From Ramichloridium luteum (Eukaryota > Ascomycota > Dothideomycetes > Mycosphaerellales > Dissoconiaceae): a DNA stretch of 64,000 nt. The DNA is taken from assembly GCA_002368545.1 (NCBI GenBank), contig MTSC01000006.1, positions 1-64,000 of the forward strand. Reading direction: 5' to 3'. Positions 10,075 through 20,565 of the stretch are shown piece after piece. Under the pieces are notes generated by a model. It had not been told where the DNA came from. It was given only the letters and a program-made list of their open reading frames with translations, and ran no database searches. How positions within the stretch are numbered: position 1 is the stretch's first letter; each line of letters begins with the position of its first letter. A program made the position numbers and the translations under genes.

Positions 10075-11934
10075 CTAGCCCCTGAGGGAGAAGCCACCCT
10101 TCTTACGGCCCTTCTCTTCGATGGGTCGTCCACTCTCGATGCGGGCCTTCTTTTCTTCGAGCTCCTGTCGCTGTCGGTCGAGCTGCTCCTTCATTTCTCG
10201 GTGACGAGCGTAGAGCTCTTCCTCACTCTGCTTGAGTTTGCTCTCCTTCTCCTGAACCTTTTGCTGGAATACCATCTTCATCTCGAGCTCCATCTTGGCG
10301 AGCTTCTGTTCGTGCAAAGAACGCTCCTCCTCTTGCTTGACAGCTGGGTTGACCTCCTTGAACACACTAGGATCCTGGGCAACACCCATGGCAGTCAGCT
10401 TGTCGGACCGGTAGTTCTCGTACAAGAAGTTGTTGGTGTGCTCCTTGAGCTCTTCCATATGCGTCCTAATCAACATCTGGCGAAGCTTGACGAAATCACA
10501 GTGCTCCTCGTTGTCGACCTCGATGACGCCCCATGGGTAGCGGCGACCGCGGACCTTGCGGCCTTCAGGAGTCTGGACCTCGGTATTGGCGCCGACAACC
10601 GCAAATGGAACCTTCGACATGATTTCGTTGTTCTCGGCAATCGTCTCCTCGTCATCGAGCTCGTAGCGGGGACCCTCAAAGATGTGGATGTTGTGATGGT
10701 GAATGTCAGCCAAAATCTGTACACTCATATTAGCGACTCGTTATGTATGAGCATTATCAGTGACAACTAACGCGTTGCTTGAAAGCGGCAATCTCATCGT
10801 CGGTAAGGGTATCGGCCTTGGCAATCACAGGAATGAGGTTGACTTTGGTGTGGAGACGGCGCATAACTTCCACATCGAGAGGCTTCAAGGAGTGGCCGGT
10901 TGGCTGGATGAAGTATACACATGCGTGCACACGGTTGTCAACGATGTTCATGCGGTTGATCTTGTTCTCGGCATCGAGGTAAGCATCAAATCGTTGCTCG
11001 ATGTTCTCAACGATTGGTCGCCACGAGTCATCGTTGTTAACGAAGTCGCCGAAGCCAGGGGTGTCGACCACAGTCAAACGAAGGCGAACACCATTTTCCT
11101 CGATGTCGGCGGAAATTGATTGAATGCTCACGGTCTTCGGAGCAAAATCAAGAGACGGCTGCTTGCGCTCTTTGGGCGGGTAAAGCGAGGTGTTGAACAA
11201 GGTGTTCACAAGGGTAGATTTGCCCAGACCGGACTCGCCTGCATAGAAGATTATTGGCGAGATGCGTCTGGTGTGTATGTCAGTAATGGTGACTTACCAA
11301 CGACCATCACGTTGAAGTTGAAGCCCTTGCGGACACTCTTGCGGTGCCATTGGTTGGGAAGGTTGGCAAAGCCAACGTATCCGGTCAACTTCCTGCGAAC
11401 AATGTTGCGAAGGTCGCTCGCCGCTTGTGCTGCAGCTTTGGGGTCTTTCGAGGTCACAGTCTGCGGAGCTGTGGTTTCCCGTCAGTGACCATCGGTAAAG
11501 GAATTGAGCATGTTCCTGGACCTACCAGTGGGTGCTGCTTGGCTCGGCACAGGCGAAGCTCGGTTCGGCGGCGCTGTAGGCGCGATGGATCCATTCGTAG
11601 CTGGGATTTGTGTGTCAGTGGTCACAGTAAGGGTGGTGGAACGTGTAATGCAGCCGGAATGAGCGCGCTCATTATTCGCAATTGCCGACAACGTGGCCAT
11701 GGCGCATTCGCGACTGCCTGTGTCGCAAGCTATCTTGCGGTACGGTGCTGTGGAAGGCTGCGAAGACAAGTATCGTTGGAGATCGGAGGCGGTCGCTGCG
11801 TCCTAGGATGGCCATTGGGGGCGACAGACTCATATGTTCGGAAAAAAGCGAGATGGGTTGTGGAGTTGTGGAGCGCCGAAATGCAGACACGCTTCTCAAC
11901 CGGGTAGCTGCGAAGGATTGACCGACTCACCCAT
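10075..11934 (-). CDS. aspB: Septin, Cdc3/AspB class, five exons with a 4-base first coding exon
   Basis: Exons in transcript order: 11931-11934, 11526-11600, 11298-11468, 10772-11238, 10075-10716; introns 330, 57, 59 and 55 bp; 452 aa. Septins are GTP-binding filament proteins that form rings and collars at septa and sites of polarised growth. The P-loop GESGLGKS (84-91) is split by intron 3 after its first base. The G3 motif DTPGFGD (about 142-148), G4 AKAD and the septin unique element follow. The last ~110 residues are a charged coiled coil (EEERSLHEQKLAKMELEMK...). The start TSKDPKAAAQAASDLRNIV and the block GYVGFANLPNQWHRKSVRKG are typical of AspB/Cdc3 septins. The first coding exon is only ATGG. 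Joined to 11600 it reads MATNGSIAPTAPPNRASP and then runs in frame through the next splice, which supports the model. Confidence 0.93.
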
Positions 11935-13206
11935 GGCAAAGGTTGTGTGCGACTCGCGACGTTCCGATGCGGCAGATGTGCTGAATACCGTCCTCCCTTG
12001 ACCTAAATCAGAATATCGTGTTAGTTTGGCAATCTTTGGTAATGACCACGATGCTGCCGGTTGCATTAAGAGCGCGGGAGACCAGCGATGAAGTCGGGCA
12101 AGCATCGATGACGCGACTGCAGCGTTGCGTGGGAGAGGCAGAAATCATCGAAACGATGTCCATGGATGTCCGTGCTGCGTCCTTAGCGGATGTGAGGCCT
12201 TCTCACTCATTGCTCATGCCGTCAGCCCAGCTGCTGTTGCCATCTCTTCTGCTATAGATTCCGTTTACTCCGCCATCACAAGCGCGATTGCCGGGGACGA
12301 GGCGGAATCACCGCTTAAATGGCATCAGAACAGCTGCTGTAGAGAGCTGCGCGAATGAAAGGGCGACGCATGGCGATGATTCGAACGAAGAGCGTGGCCG
12401 GGGCCATTGAATTGTCCAGGGTTCCGAGATGTGCGCAAAGGAAAGGTGTAAAGGGACACGTACTTAGTCAATTGAAGAGAATGGGCCGACCTCAAGATTG
12501 CGCCGTGGTTCGAAACGATATTCGACAAGGTGGGATGACCGCAGTCGATGTAGATGTCAAGGAGAAAGAGGCCCGTCGCTGCGATTGTGATGGATGTTCT
12601 GCTCAGGAAAGGGGACTGCACAAGGGGGACGTGCGCATCTCGCGCCAAGCATTTAAGCTCTAATAACGTCGGAAAGTACCTTACCTCCTGGAAATAATCT
12701 CGACCCTACCGTGCCTACTCTGCGGCATTTCTACGGAAGACGAAAAGTGCAGCCACTTCTTATTCGCACTTGAGCCTTAGGTACACAATTCGCAAAACGA
12801 AGAAGTGGTCAGCAATCGATGGGCAAGCCATTGCCACCGTCGCCGATTTCACCTCTCTCGATTTCGGAAGGCAACGGGCAGGACGACTCCAGGGTCTCGT
12901 CGCATGGTGCAGCACTTCCGTCGGGGAGCAATGCCCTGCATTCCGCTTTGTCCGTGCCATTGAAACGTGACAAGTAACGCGTTCCCAAATCGCAGCCTCT
13001 GCGATTCTGCAGTCCCTATGCTTTGCAGACCTACCACCAGGGGCTACATACCACGCCGTTGGCCATGCCAACGCGCGGGTTTCAAACCACTGAGAATTCC
13101 TCATGATGTGCTTCCTGTGAAGGAATTTGTGTCATTGGATTTGCAGTCCGTCGATGCGAGGTGCTTCGTGACACTGCACTGAGCTACAAACTGCGCAGAC
13201 ACTGGG
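11935..13206. other. Intergenic: septin upstream region, no gene seen
   Basis: About 1.27 kb between the first septin exon and the EXO70 stop codon, both on the minus strand. It should contain the septin promoter and 5' leader (the first exon extends upstream of 11934). Only short open frames without family resemblance are present. Confidence 0.4.
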
Positions 13207-15108
13207 TTAAGCATGGCCGAGAGCAGCCAGCATGGTACTAAGTTGGGACTTGTCATATTTGACATATTTGCCCTTCCCCTTGTCCACTTCATGATAGCGC
13301 TCCCAGAAACGTGCGTACAGGGGCTCAATGAACATCTGAACATCCTTCCCAAGCTGACGGCGCACCTCAGGTTCCATTCTGAGAAATTTGTGTCTCGCGC
13401 ATAAATCATCGAACGCGACGTTGAAGTTGCGGAACTTTTCTTTGATAGCGTCCTTGTCTTTCGTAGTGAGCGCCTTGAGTATAGCAGCGGAGTCGATTGC
13501 TTGACCCGTGGACGGCGGCCGTTGCTGCTTCGAGGTATATTGTACATCCAACAGATACCCAGATGGCTCTTTCCATGCATCGAGGTAATTCTGCGTAGAC
13601 TTCTTCCTCCAAGCATCGATTTTGGGTTGCAGCGCGTGCCCAAGAAGTTTGTTCAATTCTGAAGTGCGGACGACCCGCTCTATGACCGCAACGTTGTTGG
13701 CTATGAACACGCCCTGCAAGCTGCGACCCTTCAGCAACGCCTTAGCCTTGAGTTCGAGACTTGTCAAGAGAGCATCGATCGTGTCGATACAGTAGTGGCC
13801 AAATAGTTGCTTGCCGTCAGCGCCAACGTCGAACGACTTCAGAGTTGGGATGGAAGCACTTGAGGTCATGTTGCTGGGCTGTTGCCAGCCTCCGTCGCCA
13901 AGACTGCGCATGATGCTGCTGAGCGACGGGAGGTACGTTGTCATGAGCTGTAGTCTCGTCATTACGTCGCTTGTGATGGGCAGCGCAGCCCCATCTTGAG
14001 CAAGCTGAACTATTTGGCTGACCCTTGCTCGAATGTCGGAGAGCAAATATGAAAGGGATGCCTTGGCTGTCTCTCGTACAGGCTTCAAAGCGTCGTTCAT
14101 CGCATCCTTTAGTTCACCGGTCCGATTCTCGATCTGGAAGGTCGTGTTCGACACGACGTCAATGATTTCATAGGCGAGATAGCAATCAGTTACGAAGTGA
14201 TTACGAATGTGAGAGTCCAGATCACGAAGTGTTCCAGAAAAGGCACGCAGCGACTCCTGACAGGTTGCAGATAAAACTGGACCCCAGTCTTCGCGCCCAA
14301 AGATCGGGCAAATGTTATCATATTCTGCAACATACATGCCTTGAATTCCACTAGCATAGGTCTCGATGGCGCAACTGCCAGGCTTGTAAACTGCATCCGG
14401 CGCGATTTTCCGAGCTGTCGAGATGCAAGCAGTGGCCAAGTTTTGCAGGGATAAGGTCAGGTATTGGCCGCGCTCAAGCGCATACGCTTTTGCAGACGGG
14501 GTCAATTCGCCAGGCGGCGCAATTTGTGACGTGTAATTGGAGATGTTGGTGTTGATTGTCCTTAATTGAGCTGACTTGGTGGCTGCAATCCTAGGGAATT
14601 CAAGACCTTGCATGATCTGCTTCAAGGGCTCGATGGGCTGGGAGTCCTGCCTCAGAATTTCCCTGAAAATGTTCTCGAGATTACCAGTTCCCACAGCTAA
14701 AAGGCTGCTCAGATCAGAAATGGCAGTCTGGTTCGAACGCAGATTGGTGACCTTGAGGTCTCTCAAAGCTTGATTTGTGCGATCTATGCTTGCAATGTAC
14801 TCTGCAAGGCCCACCTTATCCGGCTGGCCCCTCAAGATCCGCTCTTCCTTGTTGCGCATGTCAAGCGGTTGCTTGACTCGCTCGATCGCTGCCAAGACCT
14901 TGTCTATATTTGTGTTCTGTGTCTGCAGGCGCTGGGTGTTGCCATATATGGGTCCAATAGCATCTTGCACTGTTCGGCCGGTCTCATCCAGCCGCGCCAT
15001 TGAGCCTTGAATCTTTTTAGTCACTGATTTCATCTTGTCCAGGCTGGCATAGAGGACTTCGACCTCAGCGGCCTCTTCAGCGAAGGCGGCATGGCGATGT
15101 GCGACCAT
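13207..15108 (-). CDS. EXO70: Exocyst complex component Exo70
   Basis: Single-exon gene of 633 aa, the usual length for fungal Exo70. Exo70 binds phosphoinositides and Rho GTPases and anchors the exocyst at sites of exocytosis such as hyphal tips and septa. The N-terminus is a predicted coiled coil (AEEAAEVEVLYASLDKMKSVTKKIQGSM) followed by the conserved IGPIYGNTQRLQTQNTNID. The rest is helical with the family blocks KALLKGRSLQGVFIANNVAVIER and WRKKSTQNYLDAWKEPSGYL. The C-terminal segment FNVAFDDLCARHKFLRMEPEVRRQL...FIEPLYARFWERYHEVDKGKGKYVKYD is the basic phosphoinositide-binding end of the family. The ATG at 15106-15108 starts at the usual family position. It is divergent from the phospholipase gene. 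Confidence 0.95.
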   Translation of the reverse strand: MVAHRHAAFAEEAAEVEVLYASLDKMKSVTKKIQGSMARLDETGRTVQDAIGPIYGNTQRLQTQNTNIDKVLAAIERVKQPLDMRNKEERILRGQPDKVGLAEYIASIDRTNQALRDLKVTNLRSNQTAISDLSSLLAVGTGNLENIFREILRQDSQPIEPLKQIMQGLEFPRIAATKSAQLRTINTNISNYTSQIAPPGELTPSAKAYALERGQYLTLSLQNLATACISTARKIAPDAVYKPGSCAIETYASGIQGMYVAEYDNICPIFGREDWGPVLSATCQESLRAFSGTLRDLDSHIRNHFVTDCYLAYEIIDVVSNTTFQIENRTGELKDAMNDALKPVRETAKASLSYLLSDIRARVSQIVQLAQDGAALPITSDVMTRLQLMTTYLPSLSSIMRSLGDGGWQQPSNMTSSASIPTLKSFDVGADGKQLFGHYCIDTIDALLTSLELKAKALLKGRSLQGVFIANNVAVIERVVRTSELNKLLGHALQPKIDAWRKKSTQNYLDAWKEPSGYLLDVQYTSKQQRPPSTGQAIDSAAILKALTTKDKDAIKEKFRNFNVAFDDLCARHKFLRMEPEVRRQLGKDVQMFIEPLYARFWERYHEVDKGKGKYVKYDKSQLSTMLAALGHA

Positions 15109-15839
15109 ATTGACTGGGTGGGGCGCGGTGTGGTCTACATCCGTTGCGATTCTGGACGTCCGTCGTAATGGCGACCAGCAGCCGTCGACACTCGCGATGT
15201 CGACCGGCGACTTTGAATCTGCGCTTTCGCTAGTGAGAGTGAGGTGTTCAGAACATGTTGTCGACGGTGGCCAGGAAGGTCCTCGATTTGGTAGATTCCT
15301 GCGCCAGCCGGGACAGCTATGTAGTTATCAACCCTGGCGCACCTCCAGGTGCAGGTGAGGCCTGACGCTGCTGAGTAAGTGGCATGCCGAAGACGGGAGC
15401 AGCCCTGCAGGTGAGGTGAGGTACCTTACCTTAGGTACCTACCTAGGCACCACCTAGGGCACGTTTGGGGCTCCGGACGTGCTGGTCCTGGAGCACCAGC
15501 CATGTGCCACTGATGCAGAGCGTGCCCGAGGCAGGCCGAAAGCTGGGTGGGAACTAGCGCATTGATGTTGCGGGTTCATCATTGCGGCAGATCGAGCGAA
15601 TTTAATCATCGCTTGGAGTCAGTAAGTCATCGAATATTATCGCAGCTCCCTTCCCTTGACAGTGCGAGAACGCGAAATCCTGAGATGTCGTTCTCCCATC
15701 CAAGCATCATCACAACAGCACTGTTGATGGACTACTTACATTGCTAAGATCCCCTGGACCAACTCATCGACGTGTTGCAAAGTTCTTCAAAGGTTACGCT
15801 TACGCGCGACAGGTCGTCTTGGATGATCGCTCATTGATC
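15109..15839. other. Divergent intergenic region EXO70 / cPLA2
   Basis: About 730 bases serving as the shared upstream region of two divergent genes. It contains the palindromic word cluster listed separately. The reading frame of the phospholipase is open back to about 15741 but has no ATG there, so a short upstream coding exon ending near an AG around 15750 cannot be excluded. Confidence 0.45.
15400..15465. repeat. Clustered ACCTAGG/GGTACC palindromic motifs
   Basis: Between 15400 and 15465 the sequence is a run of overlapping palindromic words (ggtacc, ttacc, ttaggtacc, tacctagg, cacctaggg) built on the TACCTAAGGTACC theme. It lies in the shared upstream region of EXO70 and the phospholipase gene. 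Such words occur upstream of many genes in filamentous ascomycetes. No function is claimed. Confidence 0.55.
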
Positions 15840-18263
15840 ATGTGGCACTCGATCAAATCTTCATTTCGTGGCGCCCTGCCTCGCCACCTGGCGGTTGCGA
15901 TTGGTGCTGGCTCCTCAGTCGCTCTGGGTTCGCTTGTCAAAGCCTGCGGACGACCAGTCTTGTTGGAAAGCGATGAAGACGCCCAACATTGGGAGTCTAG
16001 ATCCATAGCTCATCGGAAACCCATTGTCCTCACACAAACCTCTTGGACAGCAAGAAGCGCGGCATTGACCAGACACAGCTCACATGCCGGGCACGATGGT
16101 GAACCAGGCGCCCAACCTCCTCCACCCCAGACAAGAGGACATTCGGTCTTTGAGACCGAGGGCGATCTCGCAGCTGACGGGACAACTGCATGGGGGCAGG
16201 CGACAACCCGTATAGCTGCGATCTGTGACAACGCAGCTGGCGTCGATATTTCTTCCATGCGAGCGGCAATAACTAGTTTTGTTCTCCCTGGTTGGATCAA
16301 GTCTTTGCCAGGGCTACTTCGCAAACTTCAAGCTGAGATGTCGATGGCGCCGTGGTCACTCAGCTGGGAGATCTGGGAGGAGGCCCATGACCCAGAGATC
16401 AATCCCGAGATCATTTGGGATGCGAAGGTTCGAATATCCAAAGACCTTTGCGAAGAAGAAAGCAACTTCCTGCGCAAACGCCGAGAAGTGACTGCAAAAG
16501 CACTGGCGAAGTATCTCAATGTTCCAGAGTCCGAAGTCAATCCCGACGACGTACCAACGATTGCCATTTGCGGTTCGGGCGGAGGCCTGCGCGCGCTTGT
16601 CGCAGGTGCAGCATCATACCTTTGCGCACACGAAACCGGCCTATTCGACTGCGTCACGTACAGTGCTGGCGTCAGCGGGAGCTGCTGGCTACAGGCACTG
16701 TACTACTCGTCTATTGGAAACTTGAGCCACCAAAGGGTGATTGATCATCTCAAGCAGAGAATCGGTGTTCACATTGCTTACCCAACTGCCGCGCTGGACA
16801 TGTTGAATCAGGCGCCGACAAACAAGTATCTCCTCAGTGGTTTTGTGGAGAAACTTCGAGGAGTACCTGATGCAGATTTTGGCCTTGTTGATGTGTACGG
16901 TCTGCTCCTGGCAGCGCGCCTACTAGTACCGCGAGGCGAGCTTCAAGTGAGCGCTTACGATCTCAAAGTTTCCAATCAGCGCCACTTTACAGACGATGGC
17001 AGTCAACCCTTGCCTATCTATACCGCTGTTCGGCACGAGATTCCAGCTTCCTCAGCCGACCTCTCCAGCACGGCGAAAGCAGCGCGGTTCACTGCAAAGC
17101 ACTATGACTGGTTTCAATGGTTCGAATGGACTCCGTATGAATTCTTTTGCGAGGAACTTGAAGCTGGCATACCCACCTGGGCCATGGGACGACGATTCTT
17201 TGCTGGACAGAATCTGTGGCGTGACAATGGATTCGCTTTACCAGAGTTGCGTGTGCCACTCATGCTCGGGATCTGGGGAAGTGCTTTTTGCGCCACCCTC
17301 TCGCACTACTACAAAGAAGTCAGTCCCGCTTTGAAAGGAATCGGGTTTGACCGGCTGGATGCTCTGCTTGCGGATAAGGACGATGACCTTGTCAAAGTGC
17401 ACCCCATCGATCCTGCAGTCATCCCAAATTTCCTTCTCGGCCTCAAGGATCGACTGCCCCAGTCTTGCCCAGCGAGCATCCATGAAGCGAATCACCTACA
17501 ACTCATGGATGCTGGAATGTCCAATAACCTGCCCATATATCCCCTTTTACGACCTGGGCGTGATGTGGACATCATCATCGCATTTGATGCGTCTGCCGAC
17601 GTCAAGGGCGATAACTGGGTCAAAGTCGTTGATGGTTACGCCCAACAACGCAACATCACAGGTTGGCCGATGGGAGCCGGCTGGCCGCCCGCTACTAATT
17701 CTTCCGCAGAGACCGCCGAAGAGATGGAGACCGTGGAGGCCATAGCCAAATCTGGGTCTGGTGCGGATCCTGACCAACATCCAAAGGAAGATCAATTTCT
17801 AGAATCTGATCTTGAACATTGCACAATATGGGTCGGGACGAAAAGGGAGCGGACTGAGTTCATGGACGAGTCGCCATCCCACCGCTTGAAATCAGACGCT
17901 TCGGACGACTGGCACCTGAGCTCTCCAGAGGCAGGCATCGCATTGATCTACTTTCCATTCATGCGCAACGAGAAAGTCGCGGGTGTGGACCCCATGGAAT
18001 CCGACTTCATGTCGACTTGGAACTTCGTTTATAGTCCTGAGCAAATTGACCAGGTCGTGCGATTGGCCCGGGAGAATTTCGGCGAGGGCGAAGAACAAAC
18101 GAGAAGGACAATACGCGCGGTTTGGCAAAGAAAGCGGGCTGACAGGCTGAGGAGGGAGCAAGAAGAGCGTGATTACCAGAGAAGCTGTCGGTTAAGAAAA
18201 GGTCGAGCCGCGGTCTACCGAAACGCAGATCATGGACAGGGTGACCAGTTTGGGGGTGTATGA
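15840..18263 (+). CDS. Cytosolic phospholipase A2-like (PLA2c / PlaA type)
   Basis: Intron-free frame of 807 aa from the first in-frame ATG. The family hydrolyses the sn-2 ester of phospholipids and lysophospholipids with a Ser-Asp dyad. Visible are the oxyanion loop ICGSGGGLRALVAG (about 242-255), the nucleophile elbow SAGVSGSCW with Ser279, and LMDAGMSNNLPIYPLL with the catalytic Asp near 557, followed by DVDIIIAFDASADVKGDNWV. The N-terminal ~150 residues are a poorly conserved leader with a short apolar stretch (AVAIGAGSSVALGSL), and there is no visible C2 domain, as in fungal PlaA proteins. The C-terminus is a charged helix (RAVWQRKRADRLRREQEERDY). The start is uncertain because the frame is open upstream without ATG. 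Confidence 0.88.
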   Translation: MWHSIKSSFRGALPRHLAVAIGAGSSVALGSLVKACGRPVLLESDEDAQHWESRSIAHRKPIVLTQTSWTARSAALTRHSSHAGHDGEPGAQPPPPQTRGHSVFETEGDLAADGTTAWGQATTRIAAICDNAAGVDISSMRAAITSFVLPGWIKSLPGLLRKLQAEMSMAPWSLSWEIWEEAHDPEINPEIIWDAKVRISKDLCEEESNFLRKRREVTAKALAKYLNVPESEVNPDDVPTIAICGSGGGLRALVAGAASYLCAHETGLFDCVTYSAGVSGSCWLQALYYSSIGNLSHQRVIDHLKQRIGVHIAYPTAALDMLNQAPTNKYLLSGFVEKLRGVPDADFGLVDVYGLLLAARLLVPRGELQVSAYDLKVSNQRHFTDDGSQPLPIYTAVRHEIPASSADLSSTAKAARFTAKHYDWFQWFEWTPYEFFCEELEAGIPTWAMGRRFFAGQNLWRDNGFALPELRVPLMLGIWGSAFCATLSHYYKEVSPALKGIGFDRLDALLADKDDDLVKVHPIDPAVIPNFLLGLKDRLPQSCPASIHEANHLQLMDAGMSNNLPIYPLLRPGRDVDIIIAFDASADVKGDNWVKVVDGYAQQRNITGWPMGAGWPPATNSSAETAEEMETVEAIAKSGSGADPDQHPKEDQFLESDLEHCTIWVGTKRERTEFMDESPSHRLKSDASDDWHLSSPEAGIALIYFPFMRNEKVAGVDPMESDFMSTWNFVYSPEQIDQVVRLARENFGEGEEQTRRTIRAVWQRKRADRLRREQEERDYQRSCRLRKGRAAVYRNADHGQGDQFGGV

Positions 18264-19601
18264 GCGAACGAGCCTCTGTAGTAGAGCCGCGAACGCTTTT
18301 TTCCCACATGTCCACTTTGTACCTCCCTCGTTCATTCTGTTCAGACACCGTTCACAACCCGAAGTATGCCGAGATACCCCATTTGGAAAGTGGAGATGCG
18401 ACTCTCGCTCTCCGACACAACTCACCCATGGAAATCTCCGCACTTTAAGTCTGTAAGATCTTGGCAATTGTAGCAACCATACCTTGCGGGGATGACGGAA
18501 GACTGCGATGATCGTCAGGCTGTCACATCGGAAGACCCGATAGAGAACTGCTGGTGGCTACGACGAGCCAAGGAAGCAAGGTGATTCGCAACGAGAGCAC
18601 TGTCATTGCCAAGGGCACGCGCACATGTGGGGCCTTGGTTGGGGATGCGGAGCTTGTGGCGAATTACAACGATGTCCAAACTTGTGTGCCGCATAGTTAT
18701 CGTGATTGGCAAAATGGCACACAAATATGGATCCTGTCTTTCTTGGCTGGTGGTCGTTCTTGGCAGAGTTCGTTCGCTAAATACCGTAGCATCCAACAAA
18801 GAAGACTATTGATCCCGAAGCTTCTCCCGAACGCTTGGCCCATCCGCGCGGTGTAGTGGAAGTACGAATTGCTGTTCGGCGGAGCGGCACTCTCAGGCGT
18901 GGCTGCGGCTTGGTATTCATGCATGATGTACTTTGTGCTCAAAAGCAAAAGTCCTGAACTCGGCGGTGGAGAGCTGTTTGGGGTCTTGCGATCCACACGC
19001 CAAGCCTCTCCAGTATACATACGTGTACTCCCGCAAGTGAGACAGTAGCTGTTGGGGGTAGCATAGCTGGTCTTGCGCGCTCCCAACACAGCATGCCAAG
19101 CTTCCACTCGTGGCAGTCTTGTTGGAATCATTCGGGGCCTTCCTCTACGAAGAATTCAGAGCTCTTGGACTGACGATTTCACGTTGACCTCGATATGATA
19201 TGCACCAAGAGGTTGAGAATCTCTTGATCCGAGGAAGCGCCTCTTGGCTCCCGGACATTGGCTCATCCGCGGCCCCTCGAGATCTTTGACAAGCTATCAC
19301 AATCATGCAATAGAGTTCAGAATATCAAATGCTTTCAAATACATTCACATGTTTCGGAATATGGAAAACTGCTGTAGGCAGGACCATTGCTATTAGATCT
19401 AGTCTGGACCAACTCAATGTGCTCGAAATGCTCCGGGGCTTTTCTCAGCGTCTGCGCGAGTTGATCTGTGATACTCATCTGGCCATTCTCCATCTGATTG
19501 TTCGAGGCCGCACTGCCGCATCACCATCTCGAGGGCAACGAAGAAACAAAATACCGACTACCTGTTCCATACTTTCGTTCTGTCGAGCCCGTGCCCTTTA
19601 T
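18264..19601. other. Intergenic, no gene seen
   Basis: About 1.34 kb between two convergent genes (phospholipase + and DUF1275 protein -). Short open frames only, longest about 144 codons on the minus strand at 18697-19131, without family resemblance. Not AT-rich. Confidence 0.4.
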
Positions 19602-20565
19602 TCAAGGTTTGGGCTCAGCAGGCTTCAGGCGCGGGAACAGGAACGCGACTGCTGCGGCCAAGATGAACTTGATCCCTGCCGCCATCCAGAAGGTCGCGAT
19701 CGGGCCGGCGCTTCGTCTCTCCAGCCACGCAGCGATGAGTGCTCCAGAGAAGATACTGATTACCGCCATGACGCGTCGGTCTCTTGGTTTGTTCCGGCCA
19801 GGAAGCACGAAGAGTTTGGGGTCGGCCGCCAATGCAGCATAGGTGCTCGTGTAGACCGTCACGGGAATTTCATTTCCGAAGCCTAGCAGTCTGCTCGTCG
19901 CGATGGTAGCCCCGGACTGGAAGGCGAGGGGCCCGATCGCGATCAGGATGCGCGCGTCCTCGAGGACCGCCGCCACATTGTTGTCGTTGTTTCCATCCGT
20001 GACCAAGACATGAGCAGTGGCCAGCGCAGCAGCTACAGCAATCAGGCAAGCCTGGGTCAAAACATTTGACATGAGCACCACCCGCCGCTTGGCCCCAAAA
20101 AGGCTTGTCACCCGAGTACACGTGAATGCGCCCAGGAAAAAGGAGACCAGCGAAATCAGCGTGGCAGCCCATGCCCATGGCTGGAACGTTGTTAGTCCTG
20201 TGGTTGCTCCGCTACACTGGCACCTAACGGAACTTAAACTCACTTGACCATAAGGATACCCAGCTGTGCTCAAACAGAGAATGATGGTGTTGCCTAGAAA
20301 AGTGTCAGGATCGATTGGTCGTTGGCATGGTTGCCAAGAGAACTCTACCGGTCTGCATGCTCACGAAAGAGCCCCAATTGCGAAATGTCGAGGAATCCAA
20401 TAGCCCCGTCGTAATGCAGCAGGCGAAAAGCAACCAATCGCCATGTCGCGGGTCGATTTCCTTTGTCCAGTACTCTCGGATGGACGTCTTCTTAGTGGGC
20501 GCGACAGCATCGGAGCCCTCTGAGTCCGAAACGGCCTTTTCGACATCTTCTTGGGGAGCAGCCAT
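19602..20565 (-). CDS. DUF1275 (YoaK-like) membrane protein
   Basis: Exons 20349-20565, 20244-20293 and 19602-20180; introns 55 bp (20294-20348, GTAGAG...CTAG) and 63 bp (20181-20243, GTGAGT...CCAG); 281 aa. The spliced centre reads FVSMQTG-NTIILCLSTAGYPYGQ-PWAWAATLISLVSFFLGAF, joining both junctions in frame. The N-terminal soluble tail (about 45 residues, charged) is followed by GDWLLFACCITTGLLDSSTFRNWGSFVSMQTGN, the signature of DUF1275. About six hydrophobic segments follow. GATIATSRLLGFGNEIPVTVYTSTYAAL and RRVMAVISIFSGALIAAWLERRSAG are the usual fungal blocks. Function is unknown in fungi. The start ATG at 20563-20565 is the first in frame. Confidence 0.9.

Noticed and set aside
10042..10770. 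242-codon plus-strand frame rich in Leu and Val
   Set aside because: Antisense to the last septin exon; the Leu/Val richness mirrors the charged coiled coil on the other strand.
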